From: Coix lacryma-jobi var. lacryma-jobi
Taxonomy: Eukaryota; Streptophyta; Magnoliopsida; Poales; Poaceae
Reading direction: 5' to 3'
DNA length: 64,000 nucleotides
NCBI GenBank assembly: GCA_009763385.1
Contig: CM019822.1
Span: 29,630,842 to 29,694,841 of the forward strand
Below, in pieces: positions 1 to 9,507 of this stretch. A program made the translations under genes and the position numbers. Position 1 is the stretch's first letter; each line of letters opens with the position of its first letter. Under the pieces are notes generated by a model. The model ran no database searches. It saw only the letters and a program-made list of their open reading frames with translations, and had not been told where the DNA came from.

Positions 1-71
1 AACTGATGAGGCTCGAATAGCATGGAGCTATAAAAGCCAGCCTCACCACCACCGGGCTAGGGCTGCTGCTG

Positions 72-1787
72 CTAACCATCGTCGTCGTCATCATCATCAT
101 CATCATCATCATCATGGTGCTGGGCCTGAGCATCATACTCGGCAAAAGGATCTGGATGGGGTCGGGGCGGAGAACGCGGAGGAAGACCAAGGTGCTCACG
201 CACCTCCTGGTGATGCCGCTCGTCGCGCTCGGCCCTGTAGCACATCCACTCGAAGATCTTGCCGAGAGCGGAGCGAAGACCGCCACTCCTATGCCTCTCA
301 CGACGCGGAGGAGGAGCGGTAGCAGGGGGGACCTCTCCACGAGCCTGCTCTGGGCCCTGTGCCTCATCAGGCGCTGCTGCTGCTGCTGCTGGAGCCTCGT
401 TGCCTACAACACCCTTGTCCTTGGTGATCGAAACAAACTTCCGAACACTGTAGTCCTTGACCGACCGGTCATACTCAAAGGTAGCTCCCACAACATGCTC
501 AATGATGTGCATAAGATATGGAGCATAAGGCAGGAGCTTGTGAGGGTCATTGTACACATCTGATATCTTTTGCCAGAGAAAATGAGAAATGCTGAACCGT
601 CCATCTAGCAAAGCAAACTGAACAAGGACCTTGGCAGCATCATCTCTCAAATTGTCCTGGTCTCCAACCTTAGGATCAAGAGTCACGCGCATCAAGTTGT
701 TGAGCACATAGTAGGCAGGCTTCAGGCCAGGGACCTTGAAGTTTGCCACTGCACCATCCATGTAGACACATGAATTCTGCAGCTGCTCGGTGTACATGCC
801 CCCACCATACATCTCTGACAAGCGAGGGGCATCCCTGTCCACATGGTCGAATCCCAACAACCTGGTGAAGGTGACGAAGTTGCACCGGTAGTGGACCCCT
901 TGGGTCATCCAGTGCAGCACCTGAGCCTCCTGATCAATGAAAAGGGTTGCCCAAAATTGACAAATAATTTCCTGGTTGTAGCTGCGCTCACCAGAAATCA
1001 ACCCCAAGATCCTCCACTCCTCAAGCCTCTGCACCAAAGACTGAATCTCCTCTGAATCCTTGTCTGTCAAGGAGTGGATTACTAGCCGCTTATGCTCAAA
1101 AAGAGGAGGATGGCCCTTAGCACATTGATTCTTCCAGCATACAGACACATAATAGTCCTGCTGGAACCTCGACCAAAACCTCCTATCCACTGAATCATCT
1201 CTGATGAAAAGGTAAGGATTCTCCTTACGCTGCCTTCTCAACAGATTCCCCTTCTTCCTGTCAGAGTAGTCCATGGTGTTTTCAGGATGAGCAGGGACAG
1301 TCATGACAGCTTCACCTTCAGGGTGCATCTGAAAAGCCCGGTTGATAAGCATCAACCCTGAAGTCGGAGGTGACGGCAGTCCAACGCGAGGATCCATAGG
1401 ATGACCCTCACGCTCGGCACCAGCCGCCTGAGCCACTCCACCCACAATGACGCTATGCAGGCGCCCGGGCGGACCAGCGACAGGAGGCGGAGAAGGTGAA
1501 GGAGGCGGAGGAGCAGCATGCCCACTGCCACCGGCATGGCCGCTCCCACCTCCCCTAGCACTATCCACACTGCGACGTCCCCCGTGGCCCACGGACGAAC
1601 GTCCACGGACCTGACGAGGGAGCTCCTCCATACTCCCACCGGCAGACCGAGCACGGCGCGCAGGATTGCGTCGCTGCGGCCCACCAACGTCAACACCACC
1701 TTGCTCCAAAGCCACATATTCATCTTCATCATCATCCCTAGCTGCACGAGCAGGAGGGGGCCTCCGGCTATGCGACATCATCCTCAT
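72..1787 (-). CDS. Extra ORF after pol (envelope-like position / putative plant transposon protein)
   Basis: This open frame of 571 codons lies directly downstream of the truncated pol and overlaps its end by about 20 bases in another frame. The N-terminal 130 residues are rich in Arg, Pro, Gly and Ala. A folded-looking core runs from about residue 145 to 460, with motifs such as NPYLFIRDD, RRFWSRFQQDYY, WATLFIDQEAQVLHWMTQG and LLGFD. It ends in a low-complexity tail of twelve Asp, coded by the CAT/ATC repeat near 82-115. The core resembles the family annotated in plants as putative plant transposon protein, found in envelope-like ORFs of SIRE-type and other retrotransposons. I see no clear signal peptide or membrane segment, so an envelope role is not supported. 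The start is uncertain among the Met codons at 1787, 1781 and 1778. The uninterrupted frame beside a broken pol is unexpected. Confidence 0.7.
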   Translation of the reverse strand: MRMMSHSRRPPPARAARDDDEDEYVALEQGGVDVGGPQRRNPARRARSAGGSMEELPRQVRGRSSVGHGGRRSVDSARGGGSGHAGGSGHAAPPPPSPSPPPVAGPPGRLHSVIVGGVAQAAGAEREGHPMDPRVGLPSPPTSGLMLINRAFQMHPEGEAVMTVPAHPENTMDYSDRKKGNLLRRQRKENPYLFIRDDSVDRRFWSRFQQDYYVSVCWKNQCAKGHPPLFEHKRLVIHSLTDKDSEEIQSLVQRLEEWRILGLISGERSYNQEIICQFWATLFIDQEAQVLHWMTQGVHYRCNFVTFTRLLGFDHVDRDAPRLSEMYGGGMYTEQLQNSCVYMDGAVANFKVPGLKPAYYVLNNLMRVTLDPKVGDQDNLRDDAAKVLVQFALLDGRFSISHFLWQKISDVYNDPHKLLPYAPYLMHIIEHVVGATFEYDRSVKDYSVRKFVSITKDKGVVGNEAPAAAAAAPDEAQGPEQARGEVPPATAPPPRRERHRSGGLRSALGKIFEWMCYRAERDERHHQEVREHLGLPPRSPPRPHPDPFAEYDAQAQHHDDDDDDDDDDDDG

Positions 1788-4356
1788 TTAGATCAAGATG
1801 TCCATTGGTAGGCATGGGGGTCTTGATGGGTTTGGCCTTGTCCATCTCAAACTTCTTTAGCATGTCTCTTGTATATTTGGTTTGACTGATGAATGTGCCA
1901 TCCTTGAGTTGCTTGATTTGGAATCCAAGGAAAAACTTCAACTCACCCATCATGGACATCTCGAACCTTTTAGTCATGATCCTACTAAATTCCTCACAAA
2001 AAGCCACATTAGTACTACCAAATATTATGTCATCGACATATATTTGGCACACAAAAATATCATTATCAACTTTGCGAGTAAATAAAGTAGCATCGGCCCT
2101 TCCTATCTCAAAACCCTTTTTGAGTAGGAAGTCCTTAAGACAATCATACCAAGCTCTAGGGGCTTGTTTGAGCCCATAGAGCGCCTTGTCGAGCTTGTAG
2201 ACGTGGTTGGGAAACTTTGGGTCTTCAAAACCCGGTGGTTGCTCCACATATACCAATTCGGAGAGGGGGCCGTTGAGGAATGCACTTTTCACATCCATTT
2301 GGTATAGCTTGAAATCATGGTGAGTAGCAAAGGCAAGTAATATACGAATTGACTCAAGCCTAGCTACAGGTGCATAGGTTTCCCCAAAATCCAAACCTTC
2401 GATTTGAGTGAAACCTTGAGCCACCAACCGTGCTTTGTTTCTTGTTACCACGCCATGCTCGTCTTGCTTGTTGCGGAAGACCCATTTGGTTCCTATCACA
2501 TTTTGCTTGGGCCTTTCCACCAAGGACCAGACTTCATTCCTGGTGAAGTTGTTCAGCTCTTCTTGCATAGCCATCACCCAGTCCGGATCATCAAGTGCTT
2601 CTTCCACCCTAAGAGGTTCCAAAGAGGAGACAAACAAGTAATGTTCACAAAAACTAGCTAAGCGAGAGTGTGTCGTTACCCCACGCCGTATGCTCCCCAG
2701 TATGTTGTCAACGGGATGATCCCGTTGAACTGTATGATGAACTCTTGGATGTGGCACAAGTGATCTCCTTTGGATGGGTCCATCTTCATCATCTTCATCA
2801 TATGTGTTGATGTCCCCATCTTCTTGTTGGTCTTCATGTTGAGCTTGAGCTTGATCATCAAGTTGATGTTGTTGAACATCCTTTGCACCTCCATCTATCA
2901 GAGTTGCGGAAGCTTCACCATGTACATTTGAATGCACATGATGGATATTTGAATCTTGAGGAGTGTGCAATGGATCATCATCATCATCTTGAATCTCAAT
3001 GGGTCTCACATCACCGGTTGCAAGCTTCTTGATAGCTTCGGATGGAGACAGGTCATTACCTACAAGCTCATCATTGACTTGCTCCTTTTGGGAGCCGTCG
3101 GATTCATCAAAAGTCACGTCTACCGTTAACTCAATAGTGCCGGTGGCATTATTGAATACACGGTAGCCATGTTCATTAGTACCATAACCAAGTAGAAAGC
3201 CTTCATGTACCTTAGGTGCAAACTTTGAACTTTTGGCCCTCTTGTTAAGTATGAAACACTTGCAGCCAAAAACTCTAAAGTAGTGCACCTTTGGTTTGTT
3301 ACCGGTTAGAAGCTCATATGGCGTCTTCCCTCTTAGCTTGTGAAGGTAGAGGCGGTTGATTGCATGACACGCCGTGTTCATCGCCTCCGCCCAAAAGCCA
3401 AGGGAAGTCTTGTACTCATCCAACATAGATCTTGCGGCTTCAACAAGAGTTCTATTCTTCCTTTCCACAACCCCATTTTGTTGTGGGGTATATGGAACGG
3501 AGAACTCATGCTTGATTCCTTCATCATCAAGATACTCTTCTATGTTGGTGTTCCTAAACTCGGTCCCGTTGTCACTTCTCACCTTCTTGATCTTGATATC
3601 AAACTCATTTTGTGCTCTTCTAGCAAACTTCTTGAAAATGCCTTGAGTTTCACTTTTATCTGCTAAAAAGAACACCCAAGTAAAGCGAGAATAGTCATCA
3701 ACAATAACGAAACTGTATTTGTTACCACCGATGCTTTGGTAAGCAACGGGTCCGATGACGTCCATATGCAATAGCTCCAATGGTCTTGTGGTTGACACGA
3801 TGTTCTTGATTGGATGCTTTGCTCCAACTTGCTTTCCGGCTTGGCACGCACTACAAATCCTATCTTTCTCAAAAGAAACATTGGTTAGTCCAAGGATGTG
3901 CCCTTCCCTTTGAAGTTGGGCCAAGTTCCTCATCCCAACATGAGCTAGTCGGCGATGCCAAAGCCAACCCATGCTAGATTTTGCTATTAGACATGTTGTA
4001 GGTTCGACCTTACTAGTTGAGAAGTCAACTAGGTAAAGTTTTCCCTTCAACACGCCTTTAAATGCAATAGAGGAATCCCTTCTTCTAGAGACGGTCACAC
4101 CCTTATCCGTAAAGAGACAATCATAACCCATTTCACAAAGTTGAGAAACGGACAACAAGTTGTAACTCAACGAATGCACAAGTAATACATTAGATATGGA
4201 ATTTTCAGTTGAGATAGCAATTTTAGCCAAACCAAGCACTTCTCCTTTTCCGTTGTCACCAAACACAATGTTGTTGCATGTGTCGCTGTTTGGTTGGAAG
4301 GAGGAGAACATTTCTTTTGCCCCGGTCATATGATTGGTGCATCCACTATCCAACAC
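1768..4356 (-). CDS. Ty1-copia pol: protease, integrase, partial reverse transcriptase (RNase H missing)
   Basis: The frame opens upstream of the coordinate given; 4356 is a GTG and not a proven start, since pol is normally made as a gag-pol polyprotein. The domains in order are the end of protease with active-site LDSGC, GAG-pre-integrase (WLWHRRLAHVGMRNL), integrase core with its Asp, Asp and Glu residues (LLHMDVIGP, VRSDNGTEF, PQQNGVVERKNRTL), and RT with KWVFRNK, QMDVKSAFLNG, YGLKQAPRAWY and the YVDD catalytic box. The frame stops just after HLDLNEDDVA, where copia pol normally continues into the RT-RNase H linker and RNase H. About 250 codons are absent and the next ORF follows immediately. 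This looks like an internal deletion, so the copy should not be autonomous. Confidence 0.9.
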   Translation of the reverse strand: MLDSGCTNHMTGAKEMFSSFQPNSDTCNNIVFGDNGKGEVLGLAKIAISTENSISNVLLVHSLSYNLLSVSQLCEMGYDCLFTDKGVTVSRRRDSSIAFKGVLKGKLYLVDFSTSKVEPTTCLIAKSSMGWLWHRRLAHVGMRNLAQLQREGHILGLTNVSFEKDRICSACQAGKQVGAKHPIKNIVSTTRPLELLHMDVIGPVAYQSIGGNKYSFVIVDDYSRFTWVFFLADKSETQGIFKKFARRAQNEFDIKIKKVRSDNGTEFRNTNIEEYLDDEGIKHEFSVPYTPQQNGVVERKNRTLVEAARSMLDEYKTSLGFWAEAMNTACHAINRLYLHKLRGKTPYELLTGNKPKVHYFRVFGCKCFILNKRAKSSKFAPKVHEGFLLGYGTNEHGYRVFNNATGTIELTVDVTFDESDGSQKEQVNDELVGNDLSPSEAIKKLATGDVRPIEIQDDDDDPLHTPQDSNIHHVHSNVHGEASATLIDGGAKDVQQHQLDDQAQAQHEDQQEDGDINTYDEDDEDGPIQRRSLVPHPRVHHTVQRDHPVDNILGSIRRGVTTHSRLASFCEHYLFVSSLEPLRVEEALDDPDWVMAMQEELNNFTRNEVWSLVERPKQNVIGTKWVFRNKQDEHGVVTRNKARLVAQGFTQIEGLDFGETYAPVARLESIRILLAFATHHDFKLYQMDVKSAFLNGPLSELVYVEQPPGFEDPKFPNHVYKLDKALYGLKQAPRAWYDCLKDFLLKKGFEIGRADATLFTRKVDNDIFVCQIYVDDIIFGSTNVAFCEEFSRIMTKRFEMSMMGELKFFLGFQIKQLKDGTFISQTKYTRDMLKKFEMDKAKPIKTPMPTNGHLDLNEDDVA

Positions 4357-4396
4357 CCAACTTGACCCACCAGAGGTATATTCCTACAAAACAAGA

Positions 4397-6388
4397 TTAT
4401 GTTCTTGATTTAGGTACCCAAATGAGATTGGGTCCTTGGGGGTTAGTCACATAAGCTTTTGGTACCCAAACATTTCTCATAATTTCCCTCTTCTTGAGGG
4501 CACCAACATACTTGACTACTATTTTGCCATCCTCCCCCCAACAACACAAGTAATCACATGTGTAGTTTCTTGATATGGGCTTTTGTTGCTTGGGGGCCTC
4601 CACTTGCTTTTCCTTGTTGATCTTACCATTAGCAAGTGGAGCCTTGGGATTGGCAATCTTGTTGGCCTTGTTCATTAGGTCAAAGAGAGGAACCCCTTTG
4701 TTAAAGTTAACAAAGGGTACCCCATTTACCAACTTCCTTCCATTGGCCTTACCACCATACCTATTGTACCCAATTCCATCCTTGATGGATGGGTGTCTTG
4801 CGGTCTTGAGGATATCTTTTGGTTGTTGCACCTTACATTTGCAACCATTCCTCAAGATCATGTTCAACCTATGAATCTCCTTGTCTTTCTTCTCTAGCTC
4901 AACAAGGTTAGTTGCACAAGCATTTATATCAAGTTTATAGCATCTTTTGCAACCATTACTAGTTGAGGCATTAGAGCCGTCGGAATCCTTAGGAGAGGTT
5001 GAAGAGGTGCTATTCCAAAGAGTGTTGTAGCTTAGTTCAAGAGTTTGATATTTATCTTGAAAGCTTGTGAGGCTTTCTTGAACCAAGCTAACTTCATTCT
5101 TTAGGCTAGCAATTGAGTCATTGCTCGTGGAACACTCCTTAGCCAACTTCTTGTTAGAGTCATTAGCTAAAGATAGTTCCATGGTCAATTTCTCAACCTT
5201 CAACTTTTCCTCGGCAAGAGAGGCTTCTAATGCAAGGTTCTTTTCTCTCTCTTGAGAAATCAAGTCCCCTTGCAAAACAAGACTCTCATTCCGACTTTCC
5301 AACTTACTAAGCAATTTTAATATTTTTGGTCCACCTTTCTTACCAAACTTTCTTATGATACTTAGTTCAAATTCATCCATGTCATCATCACTAAATTCAT
5401 TGCTAGAACAAGTGGGAGAGTTAGATGATACCTTCTCATTCTTATCCATGAAGCAGGAATGAGTGAAGTCATCCTCGTCGTCGGAGAGGCCCTCGAACAA
5501 GCGTGATGAAGTGGTCGATGTAGCCATGTTGGAGAAGAGGCTTGGAGAAGAGGTCTTGTGTGTGGCAATGTTGGCCGCTCCCTTCTCCTTCTCCTTGCTC
5601 TTGCTCTTCTCTTCATCACTTGAATCATCTTCCGAGAACCATTCCTCACCAAGATGAGCTTCACCACCTTTTCTTCTTCTTTGCTTCTTGTCATCACTCT
5701 TGCTATACTTGTTCTTGTTCTTCTTTTGTGGACAATCAGCAATGAAGTGATCATCCGCACCACACTCATAGCAATTCCTCTTCTTGGACTTCTTGAAGTA
5801 TCCACCTTTGCCCTTCTTGTGCATCTTCTTCCTCATGAATCTTCTAAAGTTCTTTACAAGAAGTGCCAACTCATCATCGGAATCATCACTCCCTTCACTT
5901 GATGAGTCATCTCGGGCCTTGCTTCCTTCTTCTTGGTTAGCCTTAAGCGCCACCACCTTCTTGTTGCTTGCCTCTCGATCTTCTATATCTTCATCATCCA
6001 AGACTTCATGATGCTTTATCTTGGCAAGCATCTCATGAGGTCTCATGCTCTCATAGTTAGGTCTCTCCATGATGATTGACGCAAGGTTCTTGTTCTTCTT
6101 TCTATATGCTCTCAATAGCTTTCTTGCAGCTGAGTTGTCATCCCATTTCTTGTCTCCGAGAGCTCTAATCTTGTTGATCAAGGTCATGAATCTATCAAAC
6201 ATTTGTTGAGTGGTTTCACCACTCCTGATAGCGAAGTTCTCAATCTTTCCTTGAAGAAGCTCTATGTTGCACTTCCTCACACTTGCATCACCCTCATATG
6301 ATATCCTGAGAGTGTCCCAAATCAACTTGGCATCTTCCATTCCATGTACCTTGTTGCTTTCTTCGGGCTTGAGGCATGATAGAATCAA
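4397..6388 (-). CDS. Ty1-copia gag, C-terminal part with CCHC zinc knuckle
   Basis: This is the larger downstream part of gag (663 codons) and is in frame with the N-terminal piece, from which one stop codon separates it. It holds the UBN2/retrotran-gag type helical region (IWDTLRISYEGDASVRK, NFAIRSGETTQQMFDRFMTLINKIRALG), then acidic and Ser-rich segments, then a CX2CX4HX4C zinc knuckle (CYECGADDHFIADC) set in Lys-rich sequence, then a long heptad-like region (LSKLESRNESLV to LELSYN) that suggests a coiled coil. It ends at WVPKSRT just before the protease region, which is in another frame. The product would package element RNA in virus-like particles. Confidence 0.88.
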   Translation of the reverse strand: MILSCLKPEESNKVHGMEDAKLIWDTLRISYEGDASVRKCNIELLQGKIENFAIRSGETTQQMFDRFMTLINKIRALGDKKWDDNSAARKLLRAYRKKNKNLASIIMERPNYESMRPHEMLAKIKHHEVLDDEDIEDREASNKKVVALKANQEEGSKARDDSSSEGSDDSDDELALLVKNFRRFMRKKMHKKGKGGYFKKSKKRNCYECGADDHFIADCPQKKNKNKYSKSDDKKQRRRKGGEAHLGEEWFSEDDSSDEEKSKSKEKEKGAANIATHKTSSPSLFSNMATSTTSSRLFEGLSDDEDDFTHSCFMDKNEKVSSNSPTCSSNEFSDDDMDEFELSIIRKFGKKGGPKILKLLSKLESRNESLVLQGDLISQEREKNLALEASLAEEKLKVEKLTMELSLANDSNKKLAKECSTSNDSIASLKNEVSLVQESLTSFQDKYQTLELSYNTLWNSTSSTSPKDSDGSNASTSNGCKRCYKLDINACATNLVELEKKDKEIHRLNMILRNGCKCKVQQPKDILKTARHPSIKDGIGYNRYGGKANGRKLVNGVPFVNFNKGVPLFDLMNKANKIANPKAPLANGKINKEKQVEAPKQQKPISRNYTCDYLCCWGEDGKIVVKYVGALKKREIMRNVWVPKAYVTNPQGPNLIWVPKSRT

Positions 6389-6406
6389 TGACGCAGCTTG
6401 GACATT

Positions 6407-6868
6407 TTATTGAAACTCAATCACATCATTGTCTGTGAACTCTTGGCCTTTAACATGACTTGGTCCATTCTCTACAATCTCCCAAACCCTTGCGGCAAGA
6501 AGGTGTAGCTTCATCTTGTGTGCCCAATCATTGTAGTTGATTCCATCAAAGGCAGGTGGTTTGCCTAGATTGACGCTAGGCAATTGAATGACTTTGCCCA
6601 TTTGACTATAGTCATAAGGCACTCTAGAGAACTCGGTGTCTCTTTTGCCTTTCTCTTCATCATCCTTCTTCTTGTCTTCCTTGGGTTGTGGTGACTTTTC
6701 TCCACTGCCAGATGATTCGGCTTTGCTGTCCAGAGCTCGCCTCAAACTCTCAATCTCATCTCTCATCTTCTTCATTTCATCTTCATGCTTCTTTGCTTGA
6801 TCTTCAATTACTTGAGCTTTAACCTTCTTCATAAGCTCATCAAGTTGTTCTTGACTTAGGGTTGACAT
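6407..6868 (-). CDS. Ty1-copia gag, N-terminal part
   Basis: This 153-codon piece opens with MSTLSQEQLDELMKKVKAQ at the first ATG after the primer-binding site. It has a charged helical start, a Ser/Lys/Glu-rich linker and the conserved FDGINYNDWAHKMKLHLLAARVW stretch that begins copia gag. A TAA at 6407-6409 ends it, and the same frame continues directly into the rest of gag. A single base change in a Tyr-type codon would explain the break. This is a nonsense mutation and not a gene boundary. Confidence 0.88.
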   Translation of the reverse strand: MSTLSQEQLDELMKKVKAQVIEDQAKKHEDEMKKMRDEIESLRRALDSKAESSGSGEKSPQPKEDKKKDDEEKGKRDTEFSRVPYDYSQMGKVIQLPSVNLGKPPAFDGINYNDWAHKMKLHLLAARVWEIVENGPSHVKGQEFTDNDVIEFQ

Positions 6869-6908
6869 GATTCTCCCTTACGCGTTGAAGCGCTAACACA
6901 AGGGTTAG

Positions 6909-6920
6909 GCTCCGATACCA
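6909..6920 (-). other. Primer-binding site of the SIRE-like element
   Basis: TGGTATCGGAGC on the minus strand, two bases inside the 5' LTR, is complementary to the 3' end of initiator tRNA-Met with one mismatch. It fixes the element orientation and the inner LTR boundary. Confidence 0.9.
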
Positions 6921-7804
6921 ATTGAAAGGATCAAATCAGCCTAGAAGGGGGTGAATAGGTGATTTTTAACAATCTGAAACTTCACAAACTAGAAGATGTA
7001 GTTAGATAACAACCGGAGAGGCCGGTTTGTTTGGGCAGGTACTACCGGGTGTAAAACACCGGTACTACCGACACAAACAAACAGCACAACCGGGATCCTA
7101 AAAGAAACTACAAATCCAATGAATGTAAATTGTGAAGGTAATACAAGAATCTACCCCACTTCCTTAAGTATGATAGATAGCAAATCTACTCTCACCGAGC
7201 CTTGGTTGCTTCCCTTGATGTAGATCGAGCCTACCCAACCTAAGAAGAGGATAGGGATAGGAAGAACACGAAGAACACAACAACAAGTGTAATATAGAAA
7301 GTAGAGACAACAACAAGCACACGGGACACGCGATTTATCCCGAGGTTCGGCCAATCCACTAAGGAGTGTCTACGTCCTCGTTGTTGAGGTGACCACAAAG
7401 GTTGGAGTCTATTTCACCTCCTCGCCTCACTCAAGCAACCACAAAGGCTACGAGAGTTTCTCCACTAGAAATCTCAGGGGCAATACAAACACTTCGGGGA
7501 GCCCTCACAAGTGAATCAATACGGGCTACCACGAAGAACACCTAACCGGCTAGAGTTCAAAGAGCTCAAGAGTAAAAGACACAAATCAAGCCGGCTCGAT
7601 GGAAACCAAGTGCTCAAGTCGTAGATCGAAGCTTCCCACTCTCTAATCTCACTTCCCTAGCTCAAATCTTGCAAGAGAATGGATCTAGGAGCAAAGGGGG
7701 AGAGAGAGGGGAGGAGTCAATGCTTGGAGAGAGTTTGTCTCGAGTTAGGTCAGCAATAAGTGAGTGGAATGAATGGGAGAGCGAGAAAAGGGAAGAGAGG
7801 AAGC

Positions 7805-7811
7805 ATTTATA
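7805..7811 (-). promoter_or_regulatory. TATA box of the SIRE-like LTR promoter
   Basis: TATAAAT on the minus strand inside a well-formed LTR. It would place the transcript start near 7,775 and leave about 850 bp of R-U5. The 107-bp repeats lie directly upstream in transcription terms. The start site is inferred. Confidence 0.5.
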
Positions 7812-7963
7812 CTCCCTCAGTCCCGAGGCTGGTCGGTACCACCGACCACCCATGGTCGGTAGAACCGACCAGTTTACAACGGTCGCATAGATCCAGATCT
7901 GACCACGAAGTCAACTACCGACCTTAGGTCGGTACCACCGTGGGCGGTAGTACCAGCCTTATG

Positions 7964-8520
7964 GCGGTACCACCGCCAGGCCAAAATGGACGCGAACAGA
8001 GAGCTCCGCAGTTAGGGACTCAGTCCCTCGGAAACTACCGACTAAGGTCGGTACCACCGAGGGTCGGTAGTACCGACATAATGGCGGTACCACCGCCAAG
8101 TCAAACGTGCGTCAGACCAGAGAGCTCAGCAAACTTGGTTACCACCGGGCCATGGTCGGTACCACCGCGACCGGTAGTACCGACATAATGGCGGTACCAC
8201 CGCCAGGCCAAAAACGATACTTCCAGAGACCTCTGCAAAACTTGACTTACCACCGAGCGAGGGCGGTACTACTGAGGGCGGTACCACCGACATGATGGCG
8301 GTACCACCGCCAGGTCAACTTGAGCGCGTCCAGAGAGGTCTGAGAAACCAAGCCTACCACCGACCTTGGTCGGTACTACCGAGGGCGGTAGTACCGACAT
8401 AATGGCGGTACAACCGCCAGGTCATTTTTCGAGCCAACAGAGAGGTTGTTTTGAGCACTGCCTGGAGAAGCTGTGGTCGGTACCACCGACCACCCATGGT
8501 CGGTACCACCGACCACACAA
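7964..8520. repeat. 107-bp tandem repeat inside the LTR
   Basis: Five units start at 7964, 8084, 8191, 8298 and 8405, giving spacings of 120, 107, 107 and 107 bp. Each begins with GCGGTACCACCGCC or a one-base variant and ends with TACCGACATAATG or a close variant. Several partial palindromes of the type GGTCGGTACCACCGACC are present. The block lies just upstream of the LTR TATA box in the direction of transcription. Confidence 0.9.
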
Positions 8521-9507
8521 ATTTAACCTCTATGTGTTCGTGATTGTGCGGTGTCTCTCAAGCGAACTATAGTTAGTCGATTTGAGCACTTTTCTCCACA
8601 TCTAGCCAACCTACTTTGTGACCCTCTTGATAGTCCGGCTTACCTATGACTCAAGTTTAAAATTGAAATTTTAAACTACTACTTGAGCTAGGCATCTTTA
8701 TGTCCAAATGTATCCAACGTGCTTTGTTCACGAGATTTCATCGTTTCAAATCTTTCTTAGGACTAACACCTGCATACATGCTTTCATAAACCGGTTAGTC
8801 CCTAATTTGATTGTCATTAATTAACCAAAACCCACATTGGGGGCGAATGCACTTTCAACACCTCTAGTGGATTGCTCGTGTCATTGAGCTACCTCTCTTG
8901 TGGTGAGTTCTTGTTGCACTCGTGGAGCTTGGTGTGGAGACAATTAGCCACCGAATAACCAAGAGTTGGTCGACACAACAAGGAATAACATGTCATCAAC
9001 CACGTGAACCTTGAGATAAATCGGTGTCCCACGCGTGCTTTCTTATGATTGCTTGTGCATCTTGGTGATTTGTTTTCTCCCAGATATTCGGTGATTGGCT
9101 CTACGCAAGGTGTTCACCAGTGATTGGTCTTCTACTTGGTGATCCTAAAGGCACAGTTAAACACTTCTCCATCTAGCTCATTTACTTATTGTGCTTACAT
9201 TCAAATTGAGCTAGTTGCTTTGTGTAAATCATTGTGTAATATATCTTGTGTAGCTATATCATCTATTGGCTATTTAGTCTTTGTCGTAGTTGTGCTAGAG
9301 TTATTTTGTTTCTCCCATATTCTTGTGTAGCTCTAGTTAATTGAGTGACAGAGAGATATTAGGCAAAATTGTTGGATAGGTGGCTTGCAATACAAATATT
9401 AGGCTAGTGTAAAAAACTTTGGTTTTTGTATTGCTAATCATATTTATCTAAGTGTTTTTGTATTTAATTAGGGTATTCACCCCCCTCTAGTCTATTCCGA
9501 CCTTTCA

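Larger units (their letters stand above)
1..9507 (-). mobile_element. SIRE/Maximus-like Ty1-copia retrotransposon, cut by left window edge
   Basis: Read on the minus strand the order is 5' LTR (9507-6923), primer-binding site, gag, protease-integrase-RT, then an extra ORF in the envelope-like position, as in the SIRE/Maximus branch of Ty1-copia. The 3' LTR is not in the window. The copy is defective: a stop codon splits gag, gag and pol lie in different frames, and pol ends inside RT with no RNase H before the extra ORF starts. The lineage call rests on the large LTR, the CCHC gag and the extra ORF after pol. It is inference from gene order, not from an alignment. Confidence 0.85.
6923..9507 (-). 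repeat. 5' LTR of the SIRE-like element (2,585 bp)
   Basis: The LTR is bounded by TG at 6923 and CA at 9507, with the primer-binding site directly inside 6923. Both ends carry a longer inverted match: TGAAAGG followed by CTAGA and GGGGGTGAATA occurs at one end and its reverse complement at the other. It contains a 107-bp tandem repeat, a TATA box on the minus strand, and a 3' part (about 8,870-9,400) that is homologous to the remnant at 14,106-14,530. The 3' LTR is outside the window, so age cannot be estimated. Confidence 0.85.

Noticed and set aside
7940..8572. Overlapping plus-strand frames with repeated TDIMAVPPP
   Set aside because: The peptide repetition comes from the 107-bp DNA repeat in the LTR, antisense to the element; not a protein-coding gene.
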